From Magnolia sinica (lineage: Eukaryota; Streptophyta; Magnoliopsida; Magnoliales; Magnoliaceae), in contig NC_080591.1 in assembly GCF_029962835.1 (NCBI RefSeq), positions 38,943,501 to 39,007,500 of the forward strand: a stretch of DNA of 64,000 nucleotides, written 5' to 3'. How positions within the stretch are numbered: position 1 is the first letter of the stretch; each line of letters opens with the position of its first letter. The position numbers and the translations under genes are program-made. Shown piece by piece: positions 47,975 to 53,409 of the stretch. The notes below the pieces were generated by a model. The model did not search any database. It was not told the DNA's origin and saw only the letters and a list, made by a program, of their open reading frames with translations.

Positions 47975-49001
47975 CATGTAGTCTCAAGAGCTTTTAGAAA
48001 ATTACAAAATAGTCCATGCTTTGTCTTTTAACCAAAATAACCCTAGTCTAAGAAAAAACATATAAAACTACTCATAGTCTCGAAAAGCATAAATCAAACA
48101 TAAAACTAAATCCTCAAACAAATGTCTTATAACGAAAAATGGTCCACGATCAACGGCCTGATCATGTAATCCATGCGATCCAACGGTCCGATCGTCTTGT
48201 ACCTAAAATCCAACTGCCAAAATCACTCCCTAAAGCAACCCATGTGCATCTTCCCAGTGTGGGGTCTTCCAGATGTTCGTACATGCACTATGGGGTCTTC
48301 AACACGAGTACTCGCCTAGCCACATAGAGATTGGGGCCCGCCTCCTCTGATACGTGCACAAAGGCATATGTGATGTCCTCATCATGTACACTTAAATCTA
48401 TTGGCACTTAGCACATTCATCAATGGAGCTCATGAATTGTGTTTCTTTTAGTTTTTCAGTCTTCCTTTCTCCATAATATCACTCTCTTGAAATGATAAGA
48501 TGCACTGCGTCCTTTTCCTTTCATCCCCTCCTAATTTACAGAAGTATAATTGTTGCACCTACTGTGATTGAAATGTGAATTAATGGAAGGCTGTGTATGA
48601 TGAAATGGGCAGGCAAGGCAGTCACTTATAGTCAGAGGTCTCTTTCCTATGCTTGCAGATCCTCGGCATCCAGTAAGTTTTTCCTATTTCAGTGCTACTT
48701 TGCTGGTCGAATCATATATGCTGAAGAACAATAGATAATAAAATATTTTTCTTCCTGATATTTATTCGCATGCTAATCATGAATTTTCTTATGGATGCAT
48801 TTACATGTTTGATTTATTAATTTTTATTTATTTATTTATTTTTAAAAGGCTGAGTCTACAAGTGCCACAAATGAGTCAGTTCTGAAGGTTGCTCTTGATC
48901 ATGGCAAGACATCGGGTGTGATCAAATCGCATGATCGTGTCGTAGTTTGCCAGAAGGTGGGGGATGCATCCGTGGTGAAGATCATTGAGCTGGAAGATTG
49001 A
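495..49001 (+). CDS. PK: Cytosolic pyruvate kinase, 16 exons, 527 residues
   Basis: Pyruvate kinase converts phosphoenolpyruvate and ADP to pyruvate and ATP, the last step of glycolysis; no transit peptide is visible, so it should be cytosolic. Exons: 495-563, 3962-4058, 5135-5232, 5798-5953, 8555-8632, 8912-9043, 20763-20843, 21036-21107, 21233-21322, 22440-22584, 22774-22862, 24742-24837, 25006-25073, 27429-27528, 48613-48672, 48849-49001. All phases match and no stop interrupts 527 codons, the length I recall for the Arabidopsis At3g52990/At2g36580 type. Visible motifs are [13 protein letters not shown] (residues 30-42), [10 protein letters not shown] (56-65), LDTVGPE (91-97), FAKIEN (254-259, catalytic Lys256 and metal ligand Glu258), SRGNLG (279-284) and VTRVVDSM (312-319). 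Asn282 replaces the usual metal-binding Asp and Asp60 replaces the usual Asn; I believe both are shared by this plant subfamily. All introns are GT-AG except intron 4, which is GC-AG. Confidence 0.96.
950..2060. repeat. Diverged tandem repeats in PK intron 1
   Basis: The phrase 'accagttggatg' recurs at about 1521, 1662 and 1812, with a weaker copy near 1966. Each copy sits in a similar context of 'ctggtttttggt' before it and a 'catggtgggcc'-like phrase after it, so the unit is roughly 145 bases. Long open frames on both strands, such as 802-1476 (+), follow from these repeats and match no protein I know. The same phrases recur at 2690-3720, 31.2-32.7 kb and 50.8-53.4 kb. Confidence 0.6.
2076..2688. 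mobile_element. Tourist-like (PIF/Harbinger) MITE
   Basis: The element begins GGGGTCATTTGGATGCC and ends with its inverse, flanked on both sides by the trinucleotide TTA (2073-2075 and 2689-2691). A 3-base TTA/TAA target duplication is typical of PIF/Harbinger MITEs. No coding sequence is seen, so it is non-autonomous. Confidence 0.8.
2690..3720. repeat. Further diverged intron-1 repeat phrases
   Basis: This part of intron 1 is made of decayed copies of the phrases seen at 950-2060, for example 'gcatccaatcatcatggtgg' near 2873 and 'ctacatcatggtgggcctc' near 3539. A CT run lies at about 2718-2740. I see no gene in it. Confidence 0.45.
3753..3792. repeat. (CT)n microsatellite
   Basis: About 20 perfect CT units lie 170 bases before the acceptor of exon 2. 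Length is likely to vary between individuals. Confidence 0.9.
3962..4058 (+). CDS. PK exon 2 (residues 24-56)
   Basis: It encodes [19 protein letters not shown] and the following helix up to KAGMS, the first strand and helix of the TIM barrel. The acceptor is CAG at 3959-3961 and the donor GT is at 4059, phase 1. An earlier CAG, just after the CT microsatellite near 3796, is not used in this model because what follows is not PK-like. Confidence 0.95.
4289..4985. mobile_element. Tourist-like MITE in PK intron 2
   Basis: It starts GGGCTTGTTTG and ends CAAACAGCCCC. The subterminal parts are long inverted copies of 'ggaggtaaatgg' type words. The flanking triplets (TGA and TAA) are an imperfect pair, so the target duplication is less certain than for the other MITEs. 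It fills most of the 1076-base intron. Confidence 0.65.
5135..5232 (+). CDS. PK exon 3 (residues 56-88)
   Basis: It encodes [18 protein letters not shown] through KLCA. Arg58 and Ser62 of the active-site strand are present, while Asp60 stands where most pyruvate kinases have Asn. The acceptor GCAG ends at 5134 and the donor GTAAGT starts at 5233. Confidence 0.95.
5600..5633. repeat. (TCC)n microsatellite in PK intron 3
   Basis: A run of TCC triplets with one interruption lies about 165 bases before the exon 4 acceptor. Confidence 0.85.
5798..5953 (+). CDS. PK exon 4 (residues 89-140), ends at a GC donor
   Basis: It encodes [12 protein letters not shown] and the start of the B domain up to NFGGLAK. 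Asp92, Thr93 and Glu97 are at the expected ligand positions. No GT lies at the exon end; AAG is followed by GCAAGG, a good match to the GC donor consensus. Joining there to exon 5 gives [12 protein letters not shown] with no gap relative to the family. Confidence 0.92.
5954..8554 (+). other. PK intron 4, a GC-AG intron
   Basis: The intron opens with GCAAGG after AAG and closes with TTTTCAG. It is 2601 bases long, AT-rich with several T and A runs, and short 'ggacacttgg' phrases recur near 6675 and 7335. I see no gene or bounded element in it. Confidence 0.85.
8555..8632 (+). CDS. PK exon 5 (residues 141-166)
   Basis: It encodes [17 protein letters not shown] through VWLE in the B domain, the lid over the active site. 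The acceptor is TTTTCAG ending at 8554 and the donor is GT at 8633, phase 0. Confidence 0.94.
8912..9043 (+). CDS. PK exon 6 (residues 167-210)
   Basis: It encodes [15 protein letters not shown] through PTLTDADKN, the end of the B domain and the return to the barrel. The acceptor is GTAG ending at 8911 and the donor GTAAGT starts at 9044. An 11.7-kb intron full of nested elements follows. Confidence 0.95.
9044..9920 (+). other. First part of PK intron 6, no feature seen
   Basis: This is ordinary AT-rich intron sequence up to the first copy of the 520-base duplication. A 'gacctgtttggcgcgcg' word at 9619 resembles MITE ends, but I found no partner for it. Confidence 0.5.
10576..12222. mobile_element. 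Solo LTR, 1647 bases
   Basis: It starts TGAAAAGG and ends CACTTACA, with the 5-base target duplication TGTTT at 10571-10575 and 12223-12227. No internal region or second LTR is present, so it is a solo LTR left by recombination. It carries many 'cgactggtcgaa'-type words between about 11580 and 11840. Family and orientation cannot be told from the LTR alone. Confidence 0.8.
12395..16607 (-). mobile_element. Ty3/gypsy retrotransposon relic in PK intron 6
   Basis: Minus-strand sequence shows gag-like parts (about 14590-15300), protease and reverse transcriptase (about 12800-14060, with YFDDILIY) and RNase H (12395-12700). The 5' LTR is about 15564-16607, next to a primer-binding site matching initiator tRNA-Met (TGGTATCAAAGC, minus strand, about 15548-15559). 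The 5-base duplication AACCA flanks it at 12390-12394 and 16608-16612. It is clearly broken and short, with only one LTR recognisable and no integrase seen. Confidence 0.85.
16631..17324. mobile_element. hAT-type MITE
   Basis: The ends are CAGTGTTTCAAATAGCG and its inverse with one change. The flanking 8-mers GTTGCAGT (16623-16630) and GTCACAGT (17325-17332) match at six positions, as expected of an aged hAT target duplication. The subterminal regions are full of 'gtagcgta'/'tacgctac' words, possible transposase binding sites. There is no coding sequence. Confidence 0.8.
17542..17790 (-). mobile_element. Ty1/copia reverse transcriptase fragment
   Basis: The minus strand reads [14 protein letters not shown], the copia catalytic motif (Y-x-D-D). 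The adjoining 520-base duplicated unit probably continues the same relic. It is old, broken, and has no LTRs I could recognise. Confidence 0.6.
18200..18436. mobile_element. hAT-type MITE of the 'taacggccgttac' family
   Basis: It begins CATGGTATAC and ends GGAACACCTTG. A perfect 8-base target duplication AATATACA lies at 18192-18199 and 18437-18444. The interior is a dense set of inverted 'gtaacggccgttac' words. The ends resemble those of the full hAT element at 36374-42125, which could have mobilised it. Confidence 0.8.
18437..19499. other. Intron 6 sequence, no gene seen
   Basis: The region is AT-rich. Two similar stretches (about 18955-19130 and 19165-19340) share 'ctgtggaatc', 'tttccaagct' and 'caaaaaaggcattaaat', suggesting an old direct duplication. 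I cannot assign a family. Confidence 0.4.
19500..20480 (+). mobile_element. L1-type LINE 3' fragment
   Basis: Plus-strand reading frames contain pieces typical of the C-terminal part of plant L1 proteins, such as [18 protein letters not shown] (the usual 'IRFWED.WCGD.PL' motif) and, further on, [15 protein letters not shown] (usually 'W.ERN.R.F..K'). They lie in different frames with stops, so it is dead. A (TA)n run at about 20457-20480 forms the tail. The 5' end is not visible. Confidence 0.6.
20763..20843 (+). CDS. PK exon 7 (residues 211-237)
   Basis: It encodes [18 protein letters not shown] through DVRH in the barrel. The acceptor is TTTCAG ending at 20762 and the donor is GTGAGT at 20844, phase 0. 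Confidence 0.95.
21036..21107 (+). CDS. PK exon 8 (residues 238-261)
   Basis: It carries the catalytic strand [13 protein letters not shown]. Lys256 is the catalytic lysine and Glu258 a metal ligand by family alignment. The acceptor is TGCAG ending at 21035 and the donor is GTGAGC at 21108. Confidence 0.96.
21233..21322 (+). CDS. PK exon 9 (residues 262-291)
   Basis: It encodes [18 protein letters not shown], then [12 protein letters not shown]. Asn282 occupies the position of the second metal-binding acid (Asp in RGDLG of canonical PKs). The acceptor is TGTAG ending at 21232 and the donor is GTCAGG at 21323. Confidence 0.96.
21447..21737. mobile_element. Tourist-like MITE in PK intron 9
   Basis: Terminal inverted repeats GGGCATGTTTGGAT and ATCCAAACATGCCC are perfect, and TAA flanks the element at 21444-21446 and 21738-21740. 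The perfect ends suggest it is fairly young. A further 700 bases of plain AT-rich intron follow up to exon 10. Confidence 0.85.
22440..22584 (+). CDS. PK exon 10 (residues 292-340)
   Basis: It encodes [18 protein letters not shown], the VTRVVDSM strand with Thr313, and [16 protein letters not shown]. The acceptor is TTTGCAG ending at 22439. The donor is GTATTT at 22585, phase 1. Confidence 0.96.
22774..22862 (+). CDS. PK exon 11 (residues 340-369)
   Basis: It encodes [19 protein letters not shown] through KICSE, the end of the barrel domain. The acceptor is TGCAG ending at 22773 and the donor is GTAAGT at 22863, phase 0. Confidence 0.96.
23326..23895. mobile_element. Tourist-like MITE in PK intron 11
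   Basis: The ends are GGGCCTGTTTGTTTCGCC and a nearly perfect inverse, flanked by TAA at 23323-23325 and 23896-23898. The interior has repeated 'accataggaat' and 'ggagataggtaa' words in loose inverted order. Nothing is recognisable in the intron on either side (22863-23322 and 23899-24741). Confidence 0.8.
24742..24837 (+). CDS. PK exon 12 (residues 370-401)
   Basis: It encodes [19 protein letters not shown] through ESIASSA at the start of the C domain. The acceptor is ATGCAG ending at 24741 and the donor is GT at 24838, phase 0. Confidence 0.95.
25006..25073 (+). CDS. PK exon 13 (residues 402-424, phase 2 end)
   Basis: It encodes [19 protein letters not shown] and RAA of the C domain. The acceptor is TCTAG ending at 25005. 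The donor GTATTG at 25074 splits the arginine codon. Confidence 0.95.
25123..27295 (-). mobile_element. Small non-autonomous LTR element in PK intron 13
   Basis: LTRs at 25123-25634 and 26751-27295 both begin TGGTGCAA and end CATCA on the plus strand. The 5-base duplication ATTCT lies at 25118-25122 and 27296-27300. A degenerate initiator tRNA-Met primer site next to the right LTR puts the element on the minus strand. The 1.1-kb interior has no reverse transcriptase, so it resembles a TRIM/LARD. A hAT MITE is nested inside. A solo LTR of the same family is at 53805-54274. Confidence 0.85.
26339..26718. mobile_element. hAT-type MITE nested in the small LTR element
   Basis: The stretch is packed with 'ccgttacg', 'gtaacggcc' and 'taatggccgttac' words, as in the MITE at 18200-18436. 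Candidate ends are GTAGTTCTGCCGTAA and the inverse of CTAGTGTTCCGTAATGG. The target duplication is no longer recognisable, so the boundaries are approximate. Confidence 0.6.
27429..27528 (+). CDS. PK exon 14 (residues 424-457)
   Basis: It encodes the rest of the split arginine, then [18 protein letters not shown] through TGAFE. The acceptor is TGTAG ending at 27428, only 133 bases from an LTR element. The donor is GTAAGC at 27529, followed by the 21.1-kb intron. Confidence 0.95.
27529..28089 (+). other. Start of PK intron 14, no gene seen
   Basis: AT-rich intron with a (TA)n microsatellite at about 27785-27814. Nothing else is recognisable. Confidence 0.6.
28687..29845. mobile_element. Tourist-like MITE carrying a TRIM
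   Basis: The ends GGGCGTCTTTTGATTG and the inverse of AGGTGTGTTTGGATTG are similar, and TTA flanks it at 28684-28686 and 29846-29848. Without the TRIM it would be about 400 bases. It sits between the two LINE halves, so it inserted into the LINE and was later hit by the TRIM. Confidence 0.6.
28950..29703 (+). mobile_element. TRIM retroelement, copy 1, with TA...CA termini
   Basis: The LTRs are 28950-29300 and 29354-29703, flanked by ATAGT at 28945-28949 and 29704-29708. The interior is only 53 bases: a primer site TGGTATCAGAGC at 29304-29315 and a hairpin word GTCTCGTGTTCGAGAC. LTRs begin TAATG rather than TG. Each LTR contains a diverged second copy of its own first part, preceded by the same hairpin word. 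It has no coding capacity and looks structurally whole. Confidence 0.88.
30617..33035. mobile_element. Probable non-autonomous hAT-like element with 'cgatatcg' ends
   Basis: The left part (about 30617-30810) and right part (about 32940-33035) carry similar inverted words: 'tcgaaatatcgatac' and the inverse of 'gatactgatatttcga'. Both parts are rich in 'cgatat' and 'gcgata'. No target duplication could be confirmed. The middle (31.1-32.7 kb) is filled with lineage-type repeat phrases including a recent tandem duplication. Confidence 0.35.
31389..32112. repeat. Recent 362-base tandem duplication
   Basis: Two consecutive copies start near 31389 and 31751 with a period of 362 bases, and I see only about two differences between them. 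The junction shares the word 'gcccgccatgg'. The matching open frames at 31361-31645 and 31726-32007 come from this duplication and resemble no protein. The sequence belongs to the lineage-type non-coding repeats. Confidence 0.88.
37016..40060 (-). pseudogene. hAT transposase (BED finger, DUF659, C-terminal dimerisation)
   Basis: Reading right to left: a BED-type zinc finger ([12 protein letters not shown] then [11 protein letters not shown], about 39900-39980), a DUF659-like core ('[19 protein letters not shown]', about 38940-39000; [16 protein letters not shown] near 38890), a central part ([20 protein letters not shown], 38154-38558) and the hAT dimerisation region ([15 protein letters not shown], about 38000-38060), then an acidic tail. 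The product would cut and join the element ends in the nucleus. Frames change between pieces, and a stop replaces a residue in the DUF659 part (PCAAH*IDLI), so unless introns explain the gaps the gene is not functional. Confidence 0.75.
40310..41760. repeat. Nine-copy array of about 166 bases inside the hAT element
   Basis: The word 'taacatgttctac' or a close variant recurs near 40357, 40524, 40691, 40863, 41031, 41195, 41361, 41524 and 41687, a spacing of 163-172 bases. Each unit also carries 'aatctgtaaaatgca', 'acacatcatattctatcatt' and 'aatagtgcgtaaatag'. The unit is very AT-rich and ends in variable A or T runs. The array lies between the transposase start and the right hAT end. Confidence 0.9.
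42109..42246. repeat. 70-base tandem duplication across the right hAT boundary
   Basis: Bases 42109-42178 are repeated at 42179-42246. The unit holds the last 17 bases of the hAT element, its AGTATGAG target duplication and 45 flanking bases. The outer copy therefore looks like a second hAT end with its own target word, although no element is attached. Confidence 0.9.
44885..45610 (-). mobile_element. TRIM retroelement, copy 2, nested in gypsy gag
   Basis: LTRs at 44885-45221 and 45275-45610 flank a 53-base interior with a minus-strand primer site (TTGGTATCAAAG). The target duplication CTTAG is at 44880-44884 and 45611-45615. In element orientation each LTR begins TAATG and ends CATCA, as in copy 1. 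The host gag sequence around it exists as two neighbouring copies, and the TRIM sits in one of them. Confidence 0.88.
48613..48672 (+). CDS. PK exon 15 (residues 458-477)
   Basis: It encodes [20 protein letters not shown] of the C domain. The acceptor is GGGCAG ending at 48612 and the donor is GTAAGT at 48673, phase 0. The acceptor is only 228 bases from the end of the big gypsy element. Confidence 0.95.
48849..49001 (+). CDS. PK exon 16 (residues 478-527 and stop)
   Basis: It encodes [19 protein letters not shown] through the family C-terminus VVKIIELED and a TGA stop at 48999-49001. The acceptor is AAAAG ending at 48848. Confidence 0.96.
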   Translation, partial: AESTSATNESVLKVALDHGKTSGVIKSHDRVVVCQKVGDASVVKIIELED

Positions 49002-49600
49002 ATCATTTTCCTGAAGTTCTTCGTGATGGTGGACCGGGTCTGGTTTCCACCAGCAAGCTTGTCTTTTCATATATATTTTTGAGTGTACACTGAGGTACTG
49101 AGGCACCTGATCTCTGTTAAAAGCACTTATCTACTCAAGTAAAACAAACTCGTGGTAGTTTTACTATAATGATGTCATGCTGAACGCTGATTGGTGCCCC
49201 TATAATGGCTCTAGTGAATCTGTGCTTTTTATATAATGGGGCCTTAGCTAAGATCCATAGCTTGTTGTTTAGAGAAATATGGCTTGTTTTGCTAGTTGTA
49301 CTGCTGTCTGTTCCTCGTGAAGCATTACAGAGACTGCAATTTTAGTATGGCTACTACCCCTTTTGTAAAACTGAATAACATACCCAGTTTTAGTATGACT
49401 ACTGGCCATATGAGAGGTGATAGTGTTTTCACTAGGCTTTTGAATTGGATTGACATAACATTTTTTGAAAGAAATTTTCTGCAGTATTGCATCATCATAT
49501 GAGGACTGTGTTAGTAGGAGAAGATGAGAGTCGATCTTGTTTGGAGCAGAGAGACTTGTGTAGGAACAACCATTCCATGATTGTGGGTTGCTGGGTGACA
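49002..49600 (+). other. Probable PK 3' untranslated region
   Basis: Sequence directly after the PK stop codon. No single clear AATAAA signal marks the end; AT-rich candidates lie near 49230 and 49370-49410. The actual length is a guess. Confidence 0.35.
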
Positions 49601-50598
49601 CCTACTTCCCTGTGATTGGGCTTGTCTGCTCCTGTTGTATTTTTCCCTGGGTTGGTCACCATCATCTGCATGAACTGGTAGCGGACCATCTGAAATCCCC
49701 TTGGATGATGGGAGAAATTTATCTTCTTGGGAGCCAGAACAGAAGCTTGAGTCAAGAATTAAGTTTAAGTTCTGTTTGGGTGCATGATTAAATCAAAATG
49801 AAATTGGATTAATAGTCAGGAAAAGGTGGAAAGGACGATCACCACTTTTAAAGGCATTAGGCATTCATGTTGAATGTTTGGGCTCCAAATTGAAATCCTA
49901 ATCTCTTTGCTTTGAATTTCCTTATTGTGAATACTGAGTAATAAACTCCCTCCCTCCCTCCGACCCTCAATGACTTTGTTCCCTTTCATCTTAACATCAA
50001 AGGGAAGGTTGTAGAAATTGTGCTAACAGTTATTTGGACATTTACTCAAAGGATTTGTGGCTGTGGAGAGGTAGAACTATAAGCACTCACATGAGGATTG
50101 TATTCATCCATGCAAATGCATGATATGTTTCAATGTGCCACGTGTGTGATGGTCCAAGTTCAAGCATATCATGCGAGTATATGGCGCCATTAATCTTCAA
50201 GCACTAAAAAAAATGTGGCATGACACCTTGCACATGTCAAGGCTGCATATGCCTATGTATTTTAATTTTCCCACATATGCAACAATCTATTTGGTCCTTG
50301 ATATGATCCATGGTGGTATTTGACAAGTAAGAGATGGAACAACTAGTAAGCAATAACAATGTCCAAGATCAGCTAGCTTTCACAACATAGCATGCTCAAA
50401 TCCATAAGGACCTATAGTGGCCCCCTTTTGTGAAAGTTGGTCACCATGATTTTGGGTCTGGATGCATACAATGGGTTATACCTTTTGAAGCTAACTGGAT
50501 CTTGTATAAACAAATGCTGAACACCCACGCATGAGGCGGTCAGTTCCCCCACCCCCAGTGCTATAACTCCAAATCATTTTGCTACAATGAATGGCTTA
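49601..50598. other. Intergenic stretch, no gene seen
   Basis: Ordinary AT-rich sequence with a 'ctccctccctcc' run near 49950. Short open frames here match nothing I know. Confidence 0.4.
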
Positions 50599-50781
50599 GG
50601 GTGTTGTTTGGATGTCTTCAAGTTTCTAAGTTGCGACTTTCATTTTAAAAGTAACTTTCAGCTGTAAGTCACGAGGAAGCGAATTATCACCCCCCACTGC
50701 CCTCAAGTTACAGCAGTTTTTCATGACTTAACCTGTAACTCACTTCTCACTTGCACAACTTACAGGCTTCTAAAGGATCCC
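50599..50781. mobile_element. Short Tourist-like MITE
   Basis: It opens GGGTGTTGTTTGGATG and closes with a loose inverse (GCTTCTAAAGGATCCC), with TTA at 50596-50598 and 50782-50784. 'cttacag' and 'ctgtaag' words in the interior are inverted. The ends match weakly, so this is less certain than the other MITEs. Confidence 0.45.
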
Positions 50782-51230
50782 TTACTATTCTGTGATATAG
50801 CAGCTATTTCTTTTTATGGGAAGCTTTTTCTATGTCAAGGCCGGTCCCAGATGACAACTTGGTGCAACTGGATGAATATGCATCCCATGGTGGTGAGATG
50901 TATTGGTCCAACAGTGTCAGACTACATTCTATCCAAACTTGAGGTGGGCCCAATGTCTTGCAGGTCACATGAAGCAACCACTATCACATGTACCTTATAT
51001 AAGGCAGTACCGACTTGCGTCTTGCATAAGGTGTGGATCTTCCATGAAAAACTCAAAAGCCAATTGAACATTCAAACGAGTCACATATAGTGTCCTGCAC
51101 TTAAGGGATGTAAGGATCAATCAAGGGAGGATCTAGACTCGGCCTTTTGGCCACGTCTGATTTCTATTTCCCCATTTAGTTAATAATTAAATAAATAAGT
51201 TTATATTCTCTACACTACTTACAGAAGCAA

Positions 51231-51303
51231 GCGCCCGTGGCCTAATGGATAAGGCGTCTGACTTCTAATCAGGCGATTGTGGGTTCGAGTCCCACCGGGC
51301 GTG
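51231..51303 (+). tRNA. tRNA-Arg (anticodon TCT)
   Basis: The 73 bases fold as a standard cloverleaf: acceptor GCGCCCG pairs with CGGGCGT (one G-U), the anticodon stem TCTGA pairs with TCAGG (one G-U), and the loop CTTCTAA gives anticodon TCT. The T arm is GTGGG-TTCGAGT-CCCAC and supplies the B box (GGTTCGAGTCC). There is no intron and CCA is not encoded. A CAA motif lies directly upstream, as in plant tRNA genes. Confidence 0.96.
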
Positions 51304-52640
51304 CTTTTATCATACTTTTTTTATTTTCTATTTTTTTCAATTTCTTTTCAAAATTCCACAACAGAAGGTTGGTCCACTCGTCAGGTTCTGTCTGTTTCCC
51401 GCTGTATTCTGATGGGGTTAGTGCCCAATCCACTTCCATGAAGAGAACGTTGATAGTGTTTCCTTACCCAGCCAGCTTTTCTAGACGGACCAGATTTAAT
51501 TTTGGAAACCCTCCTGATGGATGATGGATGGCTGAGATATTGCACCGTACTTGAGCTGCCCTTTACACGCGTTCGGACTGGGGAAATAAATCTCTTAATC
51601 TTCGTCTTTTGTTGCTTTATCTTAACAGTTGGCGATTTTATATATTAATCCTACATTTCTCGGGTGGGGTCCATGCTTTAATATTTGTATAAGCACACCA
51701 TTTTTACAAGTGGGCCAAATGGTCCGGTCATCTGGTGGGCCCCGATGAGGGAAAAAACCCTGATAACCTTTGAGAAGTTCCTTGCAACAATTTATTGGTT
51801 GAGCAGAATCCAATTGTAGGGGAATGAAAGAGGCATCATGAATTGATGACCCTTGACATGTTGGTGCATTAGGTCATTTAAGAGCTTCCAATCTGGAAAG
51901 AATTTTAGACCCTCCAAAGCTGGGGTCCATCATGTCAACATTTTTGGATCCATGGGATTGGAAAATGTTAGAGGTCCACTGATGGCACGTGTATACCAGA
52001 CCCTCTATATGCAGCCATGCATGCCGACATTGCACATTTGTGACATCCAAGCTGTTTTGGTCCAGGTGATTGGACCTGACTGTTTTTGGGCCAGGATAAC
52101 TGGAGCGGGTCCCACCTGATGGAGAGAGCTCAGATGTGGTCTGTATATGAAGTTAACACACGCACACACCACCACACACTCACGCCTTAGTGGGATTTCA
52201 CCACCTATGGGTACTCGAACCCTTGACCTGGTGTTGAAACTCCTAAGAGTCTACCACCGGAGCAAGAGCAAGGACCCTGGTCTGTATATGAAGTTGAATG
52301 GACCCCATCTTTCCAAAGAGAAAACCAAAAGGATAACTGCTGATGAGATACAAATCAGTAAAGTCTCCAAGAGTAGAGCCTGATTAACCTCCCTCATTTC
52401 TAACCTCTCTTTTTCTTTTTTCTTTTTTCCAACTAAAGATGCCTGTTACTCCAATGACTACAGCTTGATGCAATATCTCGGATTTTTGGCAATTGAAAAG
52501 CTTACAAGATATGCTTTAGATTACATTACGAGCTGCTGTAAACTTCAGTGCCGAACACTTCAAATGGGTGACTTGACCCACACCAGAAACTTGGAATTGA
52601 AGTGTGAACACTGTGCAGATGATGTATCTGCAATCTCATT
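51304..52640. other. Intergenic stretch between tRNA-Arg and the minus-strand candidate gene
   Basis: Contains lineage-type repeat phrases such as 'gtgggccccgatgag' near 51735. A short stretch at about 52185-52270 has 'gggtactcgaacccttgacc', a word often seen in tRNA-derived repeats. The part just below 52641 may be the 3' untranslated region of the candidate gene. No gene is supported. Confidence 0.4.
51305..51308 (+). terminator. RNA polymerase III terminator of tRNA-Arg
   Basis: Four T residues start two bases after the tRNA end, and a longer T run follows at about 51316-51322. This is the usual Pol III stop signal. Confidence 0.75.
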
Positions 52641-52802
52641 TTAGAAGAAATCTAATCTTTGGTCAGCGGGTCCAGGTCCTAGAATTCCTTTATTGTGCTC
52701 GCCAAGCATTCCATTGACACCACTGATGGATGCCTCCACATGCCCATTTTTCTCTTCATCTGTTGATGTCTGATGCCTCCGGCTGCTTCCTTGCCGCTCC
52801 CG
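52641..52802 (-). CDS. Candidate terminal exon of an unidentified host gene
   Basis: On the minus strand a good acceptor (TTTGTATGTTGCAG) is followed by 53 open codons beginning RERQGSSRRHQTSTDEEKNG and ending GPGPADQRLDFF, then a TAA stop at 52641-52643. The sequence is hydrophilic and low in hydrophobic residues, like a flexible C-terminal tail. It joins in phase 0 with the candidate exon at 56747-56844. I do not recognise the protein. It could be a chance frame, but the splice site, codon phase and lack of any repeat similarity favour a real exon. Confidence 0.45.
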   Translation of the reverse strand, partial: RERQGSSRRHQTSTDEEKNGHVEASISGVNGMLGEHNKGILGPGPADQRLDFF

Positions 52803-53409
52803 CTGCAACATACAAAGAACATCAGGAAAATTCAGCCATTTCTGGAGAGAGCTCTAGTAAGAAGAATAATGGGATCCCCAAGGATATGCAATAGAACGCA
52901 TGAGTTTTCTCTGAACAAGTGGATGGTGGGGGTCCTTGGTTCAGTGATCCAGATCATTGATCTTCTGGGCCCCACCATGGATGTACCATGCCCCAAAATT
53001 TCCCTGATGGGATGATTTCAACCATTCAATTTGTGGCATACAAATGTATAGTTAAGAAGAGATCCACATTCAACTGGAAAAAAAGATGGCCAATATTGGT
53101 TGCTATGATCTTCCAATCTGGGGGATGTTGGGGGCATGGCCCATCCCTGAAGCGTCTGAATCACTGAACCAGGGACATCCGCTTACTGAAAATATGAGTA
53201 TGCTGTGCCATACACTGCGGATTGTGTATTTGAAGAAGAGGCCCAGTTAGCTGTTTGTGATGAACAAGGAACTTCCCTGTTGGTATGGAATCTGAACATG
53301 TGGGGGCCCATGGTTGGTTTATCCGAACCATTGATCTGATGGCCCAAATCGTTGATGAACCATGCCCAAAAAATATCTTCAACTCTCTCTCTCTCTCTCT
53401 CTCTCTCTC
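52803..53409. other. Intron sequence with lineage-type repeats
   Basis: Holds phrases such as 'gggccccaccatggatgt' near 52968 and 'catggttggtttatcc' near 53310. The latter is found inverted near 56610-56635, across the LINE. A (CT)n run lies at 53382-53409. Confidence 0.4.

Larger units (their letters stand above)
33646..48384 (-). mobile_element. 14.7-kb Ty3/gypsy retrotransposon with nested hAT and TRIM
   Basis: Right LTR (5' by orientation) 46964-48384; left LTR (3') 33646-34978. The target duplication TGTAC is at 33641-33645 and 48385-48389. A primer site matching initiator tRNA-Met lies just inside the right LTR (about 46947-46959). In order on the minus strand are gag with a CCHC zinc knuckle ([14 protein letters not shown]), protease, reverse transcriptase with YFDDILIY, RNase H, integrase and a chromodomain-like tail ([15 protein letters not shown]). 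A hAT element (36374-42125) splits it between RNase H and integrase, and a TRIM (44885-45610) lies in gag. Without these it is about 8.2 kb. The LTRs are visibly diverged, and the reading frames are broken in many places. Confidence 0.92.

Noticed and set aside
52160-52280. A tRNA-derived SINE, suggested by 'gggtactcgaacccttgacc'
   Set aside because: No A box at the right spacing, no tail and no target duplication could be seen.
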